From NCBI GenBank assembly GCA_963575745.1, contig CAUYUJ010008569.1, positions 300,112 to 364,111 on the forward strand: 64,000 bases of DNA, written 5' to 3'. This stretch comes from Prorocentrum cordatum (Eukaryota > Sar > Dinophyceae > Prorocentrales > Prorocentraceae). The notes beneath the pieces are model-generated. The model searched no databases and had not been told where the DNA came from. It was given only the letters and a program-made list of their open reading frames with translations. A program made the translations under genes and the position numbers. This document shows positions 51,564 through 63,617 of the stretch, one piece after another (the stretch's first letter is position 1; the number at the start of each line of letters is the position of its first letter).

Positions 51564-52627
51564 ACGCCGACACCTCCTCGCGCCTTGAGACATACGAAGG
51601 GGAACATGAAGATACGCACAGACAAATAGTCGAACGAAGACACGGCGGGAAGTTGTTGGCAGTTGTCGGCTTCCGGGGGGTCCCTGCGGCCTGGGGGGCC
51701 GCAACGCCCGTCGCTCAAAACGGATCCGCGAAGGGCCGAGACACCTGGGAGCCCACGCGGTGAAAATCCACGACGTCGGCGCTCCGGGTGCCCCCCCGCT
51801 GCAGGCGGTCCCGCGCCCGGCGGCGCGGAGGCGCCTGCCGACGACGCACCGCCGGGGGCCGCCGCCGCCCCGCCCCGAGGACTGGGACAAGGCCGTGGAG
51901 GCGGGCGAGGCCGCCGCCCCGCTGGCGAGGGGGGGGGGGGGGCGCTGCGGGGGCCTCGGGCCCCGGGCGCGCCCCGGCCCGCGCCCCCGCGAGCCGGGCG
52001 CCTCCGGGCCGCGATGCCCCCCGCGGGGGGCGCCAGGGGTGGCTGCGGGGCGCCCTCCGCGCAGGGCAGGCGCGCGCAGGGCGCCCCGCGGCCACGGCGT
52101 CGCGGCCGCGGGGCCTGGCCCGCGAGAGGCCGCGGGTGCGGACGTGCCTTCCGCCCACCGCGGGGGGGGGGCTCCCGCCGCCGCCCGCGCGGGCGCCCCG
52201 CGGGCGGGCGCCGCCTGCGCGCGCAGGGGGCACGGCGGCGCCGGCGCCGGCGGCGGCGGCGGCGGCGGCGACAACGGCGTCACGGCGGCGGCGGCGGCGG
52301 AGACAAAGACGAAGACGAAGACAAAGACAACGACGACGAAGACGACGAAGACGGCTGCGGCGACCGCAATGTCGGCGGCAGCGGCGACAACGACGGCCCG
52401 GCGGCGGCGGGGGGGGCGGCCTTCCGCGTGGCCCCGCGCGGGCGCGGGCGAGCTGGGCCGCCAGGCGGGTGCCGCGCGGTTGTCGGGGGGGGGGGCGCCG
52501 GGGCACGGAAGATGGCGGCGACGACGGCGGCGGCGACGATCGGCGTCCAGAGCGACGATGTCGGCGTTTTTGTTTCGGATGTTCTTGGAGCGTTTCGGGA
52601 AGTTCTCGTCGCCACGGCTGGACAAAA
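51564..52627. other. Very GC-rich sequence, no gene recognised
   Basis: G/C homopolymer runs and GGC/GAC trinucleotides (52248-52420). Long overlapping frames on both strands are compositional. Confidence 0.45.
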
Positions 52628-54313
52628 TTATCCCGGCAAAGCAACCTAACAGCGATGTGTAGAAGCATATATGGAAACATTCCCCTTAAAATCCAGATGA
52701 GAATCCAGTTGTAGAACTCTCCTGTTCTCGCAGTCGCAGTCGCATTCGCGATGACAGTCGCAGTGGCAACGGCAGTCACAGTCACAGCCTCAGCCTCAGC
52801 CTGCCTCAGTATCAGCCTACCTCAGCCTCAGCCTCAGCCTGCCTCAGCCTCAGCCTCAGCCTGCTTCAGCCTCAGCCTCAGCCACAGCCTGCCTTCAGCC
52901 TCGGCCTCAGCCTCAGCCTGCCTCAGCCTCAGCCTGCATCAGCCTCAGCCTCAGCCTCAGCCTCAGCCTCAGCCTGCCTCCGCATCAGCCTGCCTCAGCC
53001 TCAGCCTCAGCCTGCCTCAGCCTCAGCCTCAGCCTGCCTCAGCCTCAGCCTCAACCTTTTCCTCAGCATCAGCCTGCCTCAGCCTCAGCATCAGCCTGCC
53101 TCGGCCTCAGCCTCAGCCTGCTTCAGCCTCAGCCTCAGTCTGCCTTCAGCCTCGGCCTCAGCCTCAGCCTGCCTCAGCCTCAGCCTGCATCAGCCTCAGC
53201 CTCAGCCTCAGCCTGCCTCAGCATCAGCCTGCCTCAGCCTCAGCCTCAGCCTGCCTCAGCCTCAGCCTCAGCCTGCTTCAGCCTCAGCCTCAGTCTGCCT
53301 TCAGCCTCGGCCTCAGCCTCAGCCTGCCTCAGCCTCAGCCTGCATCAGCCTCAGCCTCAGCCTCAGCCTCAGCCTGCCTCAGCCTCAGCCTGCCTCAGCC
53401 TCAGCCTCAGCCTGCCTCATCCTCAGCCTCAGCCTGCTTCAGCCTCAGCCTCAGCCTCAGCCTCGGCCTCAGCCTCAGCCTGCCTCAGCCTCAGCCTGCC
53501 TCAGCCTCAGCCTGCCTCAGCCTCAGCCTCAGAGTATCAGCTTGCCTAAGCCTCAGCCTCAGCCTGCCTCAGCCTCAGCCTCAGCCTGCTTCAGCTTCAG
53601 CCTCAACCTTAGCCTCAGCCTCAACCTTTTCCTCAGCCTCAGCCTCAGCCTGCATCAGCCTCAGCCTCAGCCTCAGCCTGCCTCAGCATCAGCCTGCCTC
53701 AGCGTCTGCCTCAGCCTGCCTCAGCCTCAGCCTCAGCCTCAACCTCAGCCTCAGCCTCAGCCTGCCTCAGCCTCAGCCTGCCTCAGCCTCAGCCTCAGCC
53801 TGCCTCAGCAGCAGCCTGCCTCAGCCTCAGTTGGCTACGGGCATTCAAAATGTGGCCCGGGAATGGAGTTCTGGGAACTCGAAGACCACGAAGTGGCCTA
53901 CAGTTGGCTCCGGGCATTCAAAATGTGGCCCGGGAATGGAGTTCTGGGAAGTAGAAGAGCACGAAGTGGCCTACAGTTGGCTCCGGGCATTCAAAATGTG
54001 GCCCGGGAATGGAGTTCTGGGGACTCGAAGACCACGAAGTGGCCTAGAGTTGGCTCCGGGCATTCAAAATGTGGCCCGGGAATGGAGTTCTGGGAACTCG
54101 AAGAGCACGAAGTGGCCTACAGTTGGCTCCGGGCATTCAGAATGTGGCCCAGGAATGGAGTTCTGGGAGGTCGAAGAGCACGAAGTGTTTGACTGTTGGC
54201 TTAAAACGACTTCTGCGGCACCCTGTTCGGCACCCGCCCAGACCCCCCTGTGGAGTCATCTGCTGCTCTTTTTTAAGACCACTAGAAACCTATCAGTCTT
54301 CGCTGTTAGGTAA
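52628..54313 (+). mobile_element. Family B composite element, copy 3
   Basis: Most regular copy. The head TTATCCCGGCAAAGCAACCT is followed by ACCTAACAGCGA (52644-52655), which is perfectly inverted as TCGCTGTTAGGT (54300-54311). Between them are about 1,050 bases of TCAGCC hexamers with TGCC punctuation (52783-53830), then five 73-bp units (CGGGCATTCAAAATGTGGCC, GGAATGGAGTTCTGGGAACT), then the tail. The hexamer array reads as SASA/PQPQ peptide by repetition only. Confidence 0.7.
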
Positions 54314-54362
54314 TTTTCATTTGCCAGGATGAACTTCGGGAGGGCTTTGGAGCGGATTTTCG

Positions 54363-54363
<1 letters not shown>

Positions 54364-54404
<41 letters not shown>

Positions 54405-54545
54405 AACGACGATGGCGACGACGACTGCGGCAGCCGCAACGCTGGCGACGGCGGCAGAGACGACGGTGTCGAAGGCGACGGCGACGTCGGCGGCGGCGAC
54501 GTCCACGACCACGGCCACGGCCACGGCCACGGCGCCGACGTTGAC
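54364..54545 (+). repeat. GAC tract grading into GGCGAC and GGCCAC repeats
   Basis: (GAC)n at 54364-54405, then degenerate GGCGACG and CACGGC units. Confidence 0.85.
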
Positions 54546-55690
54546 GTCGGAGCTAGGCTGGAGGATGTGATATTCCACCTCGGTCGGGGGCGCGCCGACG
54601 TCGTCGCCTTTGTCATCGTTTGGCCTGTCAGACCGCCGACGCCACGATCCCTCTCACAGCGCTGGCCCTGAAGCTCTCGAACCCTTTCCTCTGTGCAGGT
54701 ATCTGGCCCAGGGCCTGGAAGTCATATTGATGCGTCCCTCTCACGGCAACCCTCTAGTAAAAGGCGAAAGATTGACCGAGCTGAAATATAAATGCTGTCA
54801 TGAAAGCATTCACGTCCATCACAGTTTCTCCTGATTGGCAATTAAATGCTCGGCTGGACTGTTTGGCACGTTTGGCCTTTTTGCATGCCGTGGTGGCGTA
54901 CAGGTTCCAGGAGCGACATCCAGGGAGGCCGAATCATCGCGAAGTAGCCTGTCGCCTCCAGAACACTGGATGTCGGAGCTTGCCGCTCCTGACCTGTCCT
55001 GGAGCGTGTGGCGGCCAGGATTTCGAGGCGGGCCTGGATTGAAACGACGAAGGCCCCCCCAGGAGGCCCCAAGAAGAAACGCAAAACTCCCAAAGTCCTG
55101 TCCAGCCCCTCCCTCTCCAAGTCTCCGACGTCCTGAGCTGCTTCAGTGCTCGGAGCACCAGTGCTCTCGAATCGAGCGCGTTCGCGTGGATGTTGCGCCG
55201 CGAGCCGTTTTTGGTAGGCCCCGAGGGCCAGTGAGGGCCCCCAGTGGCCAAAACCTGAAATGCTGGACGTCGTGCTTCTTTCAAGCCGCCCGAGGTCTGC
55301 GTCCTCCTCCTTGATCGTCCACCCCCCAGACCTCCGACGGCTCGATCAGCGATGTCGAATCTCCAGGCCCCCGCCTTGTCGACCCCTTCCCTGGGACGGC
55401 CGTTTCCTCCCGCGCAGTGCGCACAGTGGAGACCCATGCCAAGAAACACCCTGCTGGCCTCCAGGGTCCCCTGGGTGTCGACGGTTTTGCGATGGACCGC
55501 GTGACGTCCCCACGCCACCAAACGCGATGGACGCCCTGGGGTCTCAGGGTTGGGCCTCTCGTGGAGGCTCTCTCGTGGCCTGGCCTCCGCTGCATGTAAG
55601 ACCCACGGGCCCGCAGACGGCCTCCCGAGGTCGAGAACAACGTAGAGGAAGAAGCTCGGGCACGGTGTCCTCGAGCCTCTGGAGGTCTGG
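54546..55690. other. No gene recognised
   Basis: Unique-looking sequence of moderate GC. Frames exist (for example plus 54835-55314) but none shows a domain. Confidence 0.4.
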
Positions 55691-55787
55691 GCTCCTCCTC
55701 CTACTCCTACTCCTACTCCTCCTCCTCCTCCTCCTCCTCCTCCTCCTCCTCCTCCTCCTCCTCCTCCTCCTCCTCCTCCTCCTCCTG
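55691..55787 (+). repeat. TCC trinucleotide tract
   Basis: CTACTC hexamers, then pure (TCC)n. GGAGGTCTGGGCTC flanks it on both sides (55680, 55787), so the tract may have expanded within a duplicated sequence. Confidence 0.95.
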
Positions 55788-56335
55788 GAGGTCTGGGCTC
55801 GTCCGTCCTCCGCCTGCCGCCACCCTGTCGGACCAGACCGCCCCGCAGAGCATCCCGTGCACTGGAGGTTCCCGTTTCGGAGGCGCATCAGGGCCATTGC
55901 AGGCTTCGCCCCCTGGGCTGCTGTCATGGCGACTGTGGTGGTGCCACCCGGCTGCGTCGCATCTTGCAGCTGGCACGAGGGCTAAGAGCAAGCCCAGTCT
56001 GGGAGGGGCACCTTCGTGCGTTTCGCATTGGGGCACCTCGCGACGCCCTTCGCCAAGGAAGTGCATCCATGGGGCACTGGCCCTTCGGTGAGAAGGCCCA
56101 CGTTCTCGACCCATGTCTTCGTGGCCATGTTTGGAAGATCGCGCGTTCTGTAGTCGCTTGAGGGGGGGGCAGTGGTGTTAAACCAGGAGACCCCCCCTCT
56201 AACATTCCTGGACGTCGAGAAGCTGAGAGGACCTCCCCGCGTCCACGAGGGGCGGGGGTCAGAACACCCCCCTTTCCCTACACGCCCCTCGCGCCAAAGG
56301 GGGAGGTCAATCCATCCCCTCCCCCCCCTGGCACT
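55788..56335. other. No gene recognised
   Basis: Unique-looking GC-rich sequence without domains. Confidence 0.4.
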
Positions 56336-56339
56336 GGCG

Positions 56340-56388
<49 letters not shown>

Positions 56389-56442
56389 TGTGCCGCCCGC
56401 CCGACCGTCTCGCCCACGACAACGACGACTCGCCCCGCACGC

Positions 56443-56502
<60 letters not shown>

Positions 56503-56520
56503 GCGACGACGTGTCCCGCC
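56336..56520 (+). repeat. Two GAC tracts
   Basis: (GAC)n at 56340-56388 and 56443-56490, separated by CGCCCGACCGTCTCGCCC-like sequence that partly recurs after the second tract. Confidence 0.9.
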
Positions 56521-56550
56521 CACCCGCCCGTCGTCGTCGTCCGGGGGCAA

Positions 56551-56702
56551 CGGGATGCCTCGACCCCCAGGCGCCCACGGATCGCCGAGAGGGGCCCCGA
56601 CGGCCCCCGCTTGCCCAGGAAGGCGCGGGATTCCCTATCGGAGGCCCATCGCCGATTTCTGTCGGCGATGCATCGCCGAGTCCAGGCCGATGCATCCCCC
56701 CC
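56551..56702 (+). repeat. Family M dispersed repeat, copy 1
   Basis: Colinear with 61676-61812: TGCCTCGACCCCCAGGCGCC, GATCGCCGAGAGGGGCCC, TTCCCTATCGGAGGCCCATC, GCGATGCATCGCCGAGTCCA, GGCCGATGCATCC. Confidence 0.6.
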
Positions 56703-57599
56703 CTGTGCCAGCCCAGCGCCCCCCGATCGCTGCCCCTCGGTCGTCGTCGTCGTGGTCGTCGGTCGTCTTCCGTCGTCGTCGGCGTTTGCTGGCGCGGGGG
56801 TGCGGTGCTGTGGGGAGGGGGGGGGGTCGGTAGGAAGAAGGGCCAGGGTCCAATTCGCCAGGTGCGTTGGATGCTGGGGGGGGAGGGCCCCCCGTCTTTC
56901 GACGTGCCGAGGAGCGTGTCGCACCAACGCGCCCGCGAAACGCGCTCTCCCCCATGGTCCGACTACACCTTTTCAAGGATGCCCGCTGTTCGGTCGGTGG
57001 TTCGGTTGTTTGGCGGTCGGCCGCATTCGCTCGGTTCGATTCGGTCGGTCGTTGCGCCGCCGCGTCCTCCTGGGCTGCTTCCGTTCCGTCTGTTTGGGTC
57101 GGTTTTGGTTTCGCTACAGTTGGCACACTAAGGAAAAAGCTGGCCTGTCAACGGGTGCCCCACGAGAGCTTCCTTATCTCCCAACGGGCCCGCGAAGCCG
57201 TGGGGCAAATGACGAATAAAGCTCAGAGTCGACGAAGGACGTGCGCTTCTTTGTGGCACGTCCAGACGCATGACCGCATGTGCCGACAAACATATCATTT
57301 CGGTCGGCCTTCGATGTCGGTGTCGCCGTGGATGCCTGTGGAAAGCGGCCGGGGGAGTCGCAGCTGGATCAGCCCACCGAAAATCGGCGAAGAAGCGGGG
57401 CGGAGGGCCAATTCGCTCAGAACCTGTCCCCGGTCTCCTCCTGGAGCCGAGACTGCTAAGTCTTCCTGGCCGCGCCCAGCCGTGGCGACGAGGGGGGCCT
57501 CTCCCTCCCCTCATCGTCTGCTGGCCGGAAGCGGTGCTGGGCCGCTTCGGTCCCCCAGCCGGTTCCACGACGCCTGTGCAGACGGGCTTCCCCCGCCCC
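56703..57599. other. No gene recognised
   Basis: Mixed GC-rich and unique sequence. TCGGTCGGT-like short repeats at 56990-57110. Confidence 0.4.
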
Positions 57600-58115
57600 C
57601 TCGCCTCCTCCTCCTCCTCCTCCTCCTCCTCTTCCGCCTCCTCCACCTCTTCGTCCGCCTCCTCCGCCTCCCCCTCCTCATCCTCCTCCTCCGCCTCTCC
57701 CTCCTCCTCCTGCTCCTCCTCCTCCATTTCATCCTCCTCCTCCTCCTCCCTCCTCCTCCTCCTCCTCCTCCTCCTCCTCCTCCTCCTCCTCTTCTTCCTC
57801 CTCCTCCTCCATTTCCTCCTCATCCTCCTCCCTCCTCCTCTCCCCCTCCTCCTCCTCCTCCTCCATTTCCTCCTCATCTCCTCCCTCCTCCTCCTCCCCC
57901 TTCTCCTCCGCCTCCTCCTCCTCCTCCTCCTGCTCCTCCTCCTCCTTTCATCCTCCTCCTCCTCCTCCTCCTCCTCCTCCTCCTTCTCATCCTCCTTCTT
58001 CCTCCGCCTCCCCCCTCCTCCTCCATTTCCTCCTCTTCCTCCTCCTCCTCTCCTCCTCCTCCTCCCCCTCCCTCCTCCTCCTCCTCCTCCTCCTCCTCCT
58101 CCTCCTCCTCCTCTT
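57600..58115 (+). repeat. TCC trinucleotide block
   Basis: About 515 bases of TCC with TCATCC, TCCGCC and CCATTTCC interruptions. Confidence 0.95.
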
Positions 58116-58191
58116 CATGTCATGCCGAATGCTGTCCTGCTCAGGATCGGCGACCTCTTCAGCGATAGCTGGAGTGCTCGCTCTTTGTGTT

Positions 58192-58193
<2 letters not shown>

Positions 58194-58232
<39 letters not shown>
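58194..58232 (+). repeat. TC microsatellite
   Basis: Pure (TC)n. Confidence 0.95.
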
Positions 58233-58236
<4 letters not shown>

Positions 58237-58360
58237 CACGAAGGACGCGTTGCTTTGTACAGTAATACCTCCAGGTCCCCTAAATTCTGGGAGTGCAACA
58301 GGGAGTTTAAGGAGGCTATGGAGGGGCGACATCATATTCCCGTTAATACAACCGGTTGCG

Positions 58361-58714
58361 ATGTACGATTATGTGTGGCAGCTCCCCAGGTCAGTCCAAG
58401 AGTGTCCTTGGGAATCGGGTCCCGCGGAGTGCCCCAAGATACAAAGTGGTTTGAAGAAAGTGTTATTCAGTCAGTTCCCGCTTCCGTGCTTTCAGGAGAT
58501 AGTAGAACGCCGTCTCAGGCACTGGCATGCTGACATCACGCCAGAACAGATCTCGACTGTGCTAGTCCGCCTTCGCATCCTTGGTCACAACCTCCAGTGC
58601 TTTATCGGTCTGCTCATGCTTAACTGTACTCGCAATGCTATGAATACGTCGCGTCTGTATCGCCAAGCTTCGAAAAGTGTAGTGTTTGATGTGGTGGTGG
58701 TGGTGATGCCATAA
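58361..58714 (+). CDS. Unassigned open frame, 117 codons
   Basis: Begins MYDYVWQLPRSVQECPWESG. A helical middle (RLRHWHADITPEQISTVLVR, then LRILGHNLQCFIGLLMLNCT) is followed by a run of valines encoded by GTG repeats. The frame is open further upstream into the TC tract. Lower GC than its surroundings. A second frame is open over the same bases to 58533. No domain recognised. Confidence 0.2.
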   Translation: MYDYVWQLPRSVQECPWESGPAECPKIQSGLKKVLFSQFPLPCFQEIVERRLRHWHADITPEQISTVLVRLRILGHNLQCFIGLLMLNCTRNAMNTSRLYRQASKSVVFDVVVVVMP

Positions 58715-59065
58715 AGCACTACGTCAGTTGTCCTCACGTTGTTCCTGTCGTGCTGCGTTTCCTTCCCTCCCTCGCCGACTGGTGGGGTTAGTGTGGCCCT
58801 AGGGTGCGCTTCGATGTCTGCTCGTTGCCTCTAGGACATCCCGACAAGTGTCATGCTGTTGTTGTGGTTGTTGGATTATTTCGTCCTAGCTTCAATACTG
58901 CGCGAGCGCAAGATGTCGTCTCGCAAAGTCTAGGGGCCAACCACTTCGAGGGTTAAATGCGTCTGACTGCCTAGCGGTCCGCGAGAGTGGGGCCTCTTGC
59001 GGTGTGAGGGTGCCGTCGCGAAGGCGCACCGACGCGGATTCGGCGCGCCTCAGGGGAAGGTGTCT
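58715..59065. other. No gene recognised
   Basis: Low-GC, unique-looking sequence. Confidence 0.4.
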
Positions 59066-59190
59066 TTCTCATCTTCCTCATCGTGCCTCCTCATCCTCCT
59101 CTTCTTCCTCCTCCTCCTCGTGTTCCCCCTCCTCTTCCTCTTCCTCATCATCCTCCTCTTCCTCCTCATCCTCCTCCTCCTCCCTCTCCC
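59066..59190 (+). repeat. TCC/TTC pyrimidine tract
   Basis: Interrupted TCCTCATCC and CTTCCTCC repeats. Confidence 0.9.
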
Positions 59191-59889
59191 CCTTTTGCGT
59201 TAGATTAACCTTAGGTGTGATGCATGTTGCGTTTTTGAACGTGCGCAGTGCAGAGATGCAGGCCTGACGAGCAGCAGTCGGGAAAAAAGCAAGGCGAATC
59301 AGTGACAATGAGAGGAATGAGTAGAGCATCCAGAGAATGCTGGATGGCCAGGTAACGCAAGGATCCCCCGTCCACCTCCATACTCCCGCTCCCTCCCTCC
59401 CATGGCAAGGCTCCTCATCGAGGGCAGTTCGTGCCCACCCTCAGGGCAGCAAGTAAGCAATCAGAATACTGGCACTCATCTTACTGAATATGTTTCTGGC
59501 CTGATGCCACCAAAGTGCGATGGAAATGCAGATATGGAATGCAAGGGCCGTGGCGGTCAACGCGTTCGCCACGGTCGACACGCTCGGTGTGTCAGTGTCC
59601 ACTTGGAGACAATCCGTGCTTCCAGCTCTACGCCTCTGACCGAGATTGGTGGCAGAAAGAAAGGGCCTCCCATACAATAATCACTGAGAGATGCCGCCTG
59701 CATGTCCGTACCTCCACATCCTTCTAATGGTGGTAAGAAAAAACGGCCTCCCATACACGCACTGGGAGATCACGTAGAGATGCCATGCGGGCCCCATTAT
59801 CTGCGACGTTGGCCAGGCGTTTCAAGAGCCACCGCCGTGGCCAGTAACTTAAACGCGGAGCGGACCGAAGAACGGGTCTACACTCAACA
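59191..59889. other. Unique-looking sequence with an approximately 80-bp tandem pair
   Basis: GGCCTCCCATACA near 59665 and 59749, each followed by a CACTGAGAGAT or CACTGGGAGAT block, marks two imperfect tandem copies. No gene recognised. Confidence 0.45.
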
Positions 59890-60089
59890 GTGCATCCGTC
59901 TCCCCCCCCTTCCCCTCCTTGTCCTTGTCCTCCTCGTCCACCTCGTCTTCCTCCTCCTCATCATCCTGCTTCTCCTGCTCCTCCTCCTTTTCCTCCTCAT
60001 CGTGTTTCTCCTCCTCCCTCCTCCTCCTCCTCCTCCTCCTCCTCCTCCTCCTCCTCCTCCTCCTCTCCTCCTCCTCCTCCTCCTCCTCC

Positions 60090-60126
<37 letters not shown>

Positions 60127-60970
60127 CCTTCTCCTACCCCTCTCCTTCTCCTTCCCCTTCTCCTCCTCCGCCGATTCCTCCTCCTCCTCCTCCTCCTCCT
60201 CCGCCTTCCCTCCCATCCTCCTCCTCCTCCTCCTCCTCCTCACTCCTCCTCCTCCCTCCTCCTCCTCCTCCTCCTCCTCCTCCTCCTCCTCCTCCTCCTC
60301 CCCTCCTCCTCCTCCTCTCCTCCTCCTCCTCCTCCTCCTCGTCCTCCTCCTCCTCCTCCTCCTCCTCCTCCTCCTCCTCATCCTCCTCCTCCGCCTCCTC
60401 CTCCTCTCTCTCTCTCCTCCGCCCCCTGCTGGCCCAGAGGGCACCGCGCCCGCAGCCCCGCGGGAGAGGGGACCCAGGGCGCCGCGGCAGCAGATCGGCA
60501 CCCGCGCGAGCGGGGGCCCTCGCCCAGAGGAGGACGGCGGAGAGCGCCAACCTGTACCCTCTCGCTCCTCCTCCTCCTCCTCCTCCCCCTTCCTCTCTCC
60601 TCCTCCTCGTCCTCCTCCTTTCTCCTCTCATCCTCCCCCTCCTCCTCCTCCTCCTCCTCCTCTCCTCCTCCTCCTCCTCCTCCTCCTCCTCCTCCTCCTC
60701 CCCGCCTCCTCCTCCTCCTCCTCCTCCTCCTCCTCCTCCTCCTCCTCCTCCTCCTCCTCCTCCTCCTCCTCTCCTCCTCCTCCTCCTCCTCCCTCCTCCT
60801 CTCCTCCTCCTCCTCTTCTGCTCCTCCTCCTCCCTCCTCCTCCTCCTCCCCTCCTCCTCCTCCTCCTCCTCCGTATCCTTCCTCCCCTCATTCCTCTCCT
60901 CCTCCTCCTCCTCCTCCATTTCCTCCTCTTCCTCCTCCTCCTCCTCCTCCTCCTCCTCCTCCTCCCTCTC
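59890..60970 (+). repeat. TCC/CTC trinucleotide blocks
   Basis: 59890-60420 and 60565-60970 are (TCC)n with TCATCATCA (60089-60125) and other interruptions, separated by a GC-rich spacer at 60421-60564. Long S/L/P frames here are artefacts. Confidence 0.95.
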
Positions 60971-61140
60971 GCGGGTCGGTCAGAGCGCCAGATCTTGCAG
61001 GATCCTGCGGGGTCAGGGCTGCATTGGCCCCGGCCTGCGCGCAGGAGCCCGCAGGATCCTGCAGGATCTTCCAGGGCCCTGCAAAGCCCGACTGGCCCGG
61101 GTCTACACTGCCCCAGGGCGGTGCGTCCCCGGATCCTTTC
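60971..61140 (+). repeat. GGATCCTGC-rich spacer
   Basis: CAGGATCCTGC, GCAGGATCCTGCAGGATC and similar palindromic units between trinucleotide blocks. No gene. Confidence 0.5.
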
Positions 61141-61400
61141 AAATCAGGGTGGTCGTCGTCGGCGGCGGCGGAGGCGGCGGCCTCGTCGTCGTCGTCGTCG
61201 TCGTCGGCAGCCCCGGCGGCGGCCTCGTCTTCGTCGTCGTCGTCGGCGTCGGCGGCGGCGGCGGCGACCTCGTCGTCGTCGTCATCGTCGTCGTCGTCGT
61301 GGGTCGTCTTCCTCGTCGTCGTCCTCGTCGTCCTCGTCTTCCTCGTTGTCGTCGTCGTCCTCGTCTTCCTCGTCGTCTTCGTCATCGTCATCGGCGCCGG
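61141..61400 (+). repeat. GTC/GGC trinucleotide block
   Basis: TCGTCG and GGCGGC runs with regular CCTCGTC punctuation. Confidence 0.95.
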
Positions 61401-61675
61401 CGGCGGTGGAGAGCTGGCTCAGGGGGGAATGGAAGTTCGCGGTTTTTTGAACGGTTTCGTCTGTCCTCGGCGGTTTTCCACCCTCGACATGCGCTTCCGC
61501 AGCTGCGCCTCGCGCAGAGGCGTCCGAGGAGGTTCCCAGATCGTCCTGGACGGCCGCCAGAGACCCGAGGTAATGCTCGAAAACCAGACGACGAGGATCG
61601 ACTCATGGGTAAAGGAGGAGGCGGAGGAGGAGGACGAGGACCAGGTAATGCTCGAAATTGGAGCGGACTGGCTTA
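61401..61675. other. No gene recognised
   Basis: Unique-looking sequence. GGTAATGCTCGAAA occurs twice (61570, 61644) around a GAGGAGGACGAGG tract. Confidence 0.4.
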
Positions 61676-61812
61676 TGGGGGGGTGCATCGACCCCCAGTC
61701 GCCCGTTCATCGCCGATGGGCCCACCCCGCCCAGGCACGTGCGGATTCGCTATCGGGAGCCTATCGCCGATCCACCGCCGACGTATCGCCGATGTCAGGT
61801 CGATGGTTGCCC
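61676..61812 (+). repeat. Family M dispersed repeat, copy 2
   Basis: GGGGGGTGCATCGACCCCCA, CATCGCCGATGGGCCCACCC, GCGGATTCGCTATCGGGAGC, GCCGACGTATCGCCGATGTC, in the same order as 56551-56702. Both copies follow GAC/GTC-rich DNA. Confidence 0.6.
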
Positions 61813-61859
61813 CCCTGAGCGGTTCCACATCTCACGTTGTCTCCTCATGTTCCTCTTCA

Positions 61860-61996
61860 TCAGCATCAGCAAAGTGATATGATTCGCCATCATCCTCACA
61901 ATCAGCAGCATCATCATCAATAGCATCAGCATCATCACCATCACCATCAGCAACATCATCATCAGCAGCATCATCAGCATAACCATCATCATCGGT

Positions 61997-62048
<52 letters not shown>

Positions 62049-62160
62049 GCATCATCAGCATCATCATCATCATCATCATCATCGTCGTCATCATCATCAG
62101 CTTCATCATCAGCATCAACATCAACAACATCAACAACCGCGTCATACTCATCGGCATACC

Positions 62161-62250
<90 letters not shown>

Positions 62251-62617
62251 AATCGTCATCATCAACAGCAGCATCAGCATCAGCATCAGCATCAGCATCA
62301 GCATCGTCGTCGTCATCATAATCATCATCATCATCAGCAGCAAGATCATCATCATCAGCAGCAGCAGCATCAGCATCATCATCATCATTGTCATCAGCAT
62401 CCACATCATCAGCATCATCAGCAGCATCATCAGCATCGCCATCGCTCTCGTCAGCAGAAACACCATCTTCATCAGCAGCAGCATCATCATCCGTATACTC
62501 ATCCTCATCCTCGTCATCATCATCATCGTCATGTTCAACATCATCAGCATCATCAGCATCATCAGCAGCAGCATCTTGATCACCAGAATCATCATCACCA
62601 ACACCACCATCATCATC

Positions 62618-62649
<32 letters not shown>

Positions 62650-63157
62650 CATCGTCATCAGCAGCAGCATCACCCTCATCATCGCCGACATCATCAGCAG
62701 CAGCATCAGCATCATCATCAGCATCATCATCTTCATCGTCGTCCTCATCGTCATGATCGTCGTCATCCTCATCCTCATCCTCGTCAGCATCCTCATCGGC
62801 ATCATCAACATCATCAGCAGCAGCATCATCATCAAAAGCATCATTATCACCACCATCACAATGATCATCACCAACGTCACCATGGCAGTCGTCATCATCA
62901 GCATCTTCATCCGCATACGCATCCGCATCCTCATCATCAGCATCCTCATCCTTATTCTTTATCCTCATCATCAGCCTCATACTTGGCATCATCTTAATCG
63001 TCATCACCAACAGCACCATCAGCATTAGCACCTCCATCAGCAGCAGCATCAGAATCATCAGCAACATCTGCATCATGAACATAATCAGCAGCAGCAGCAT
63101 CGTCATCAGCAGCAGCATCTGCATCATGCTCGTGGTCGTCATTATCGTCGTCATCGA

Positions 63158-63210
<53 letters not shown>

Positions 63211-63544
63211 GCATCATTATCATCCCCGTCCTCGTCATCCCTCTCATCGTCATCATCAACATCATCATGATCAGCATCAGTCATCATCACCATCATCCTT
63301 TGCAGCAGCCTTATCACTAGAAGCAGCGTTATCATCATCACCATCATCATCAGCATCATCATCATCAGAATCACCATTATCATTATCACCATATCGGCGT
63401 CGTCATCGTCGTCACCATCATCGCCGTGGTCAACGTAGTGATCGTCATCATCATCATCATCATCATCATCAGCATCATCATCATCATCTTCATCATCATC
63501 GTCATCATCACCATGATCAGTATCATCATTATCATCACCACCAT

Positions 63545-63617
<73 letters not shown>

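Noticed and set aside
59702-61877. Three overlapping plus-strand frames of 580-650 codons
   Set aside because: All consist of TCC/GTC trinucleotide tracts read in different phases as Ser, Leu or Pro runs.
61795-63277. Asp- and Met-rich minus-strand frames of 380-480 codons
   Set aside because: Products of the CAT repeat in alternative phases. No other signal of coding.
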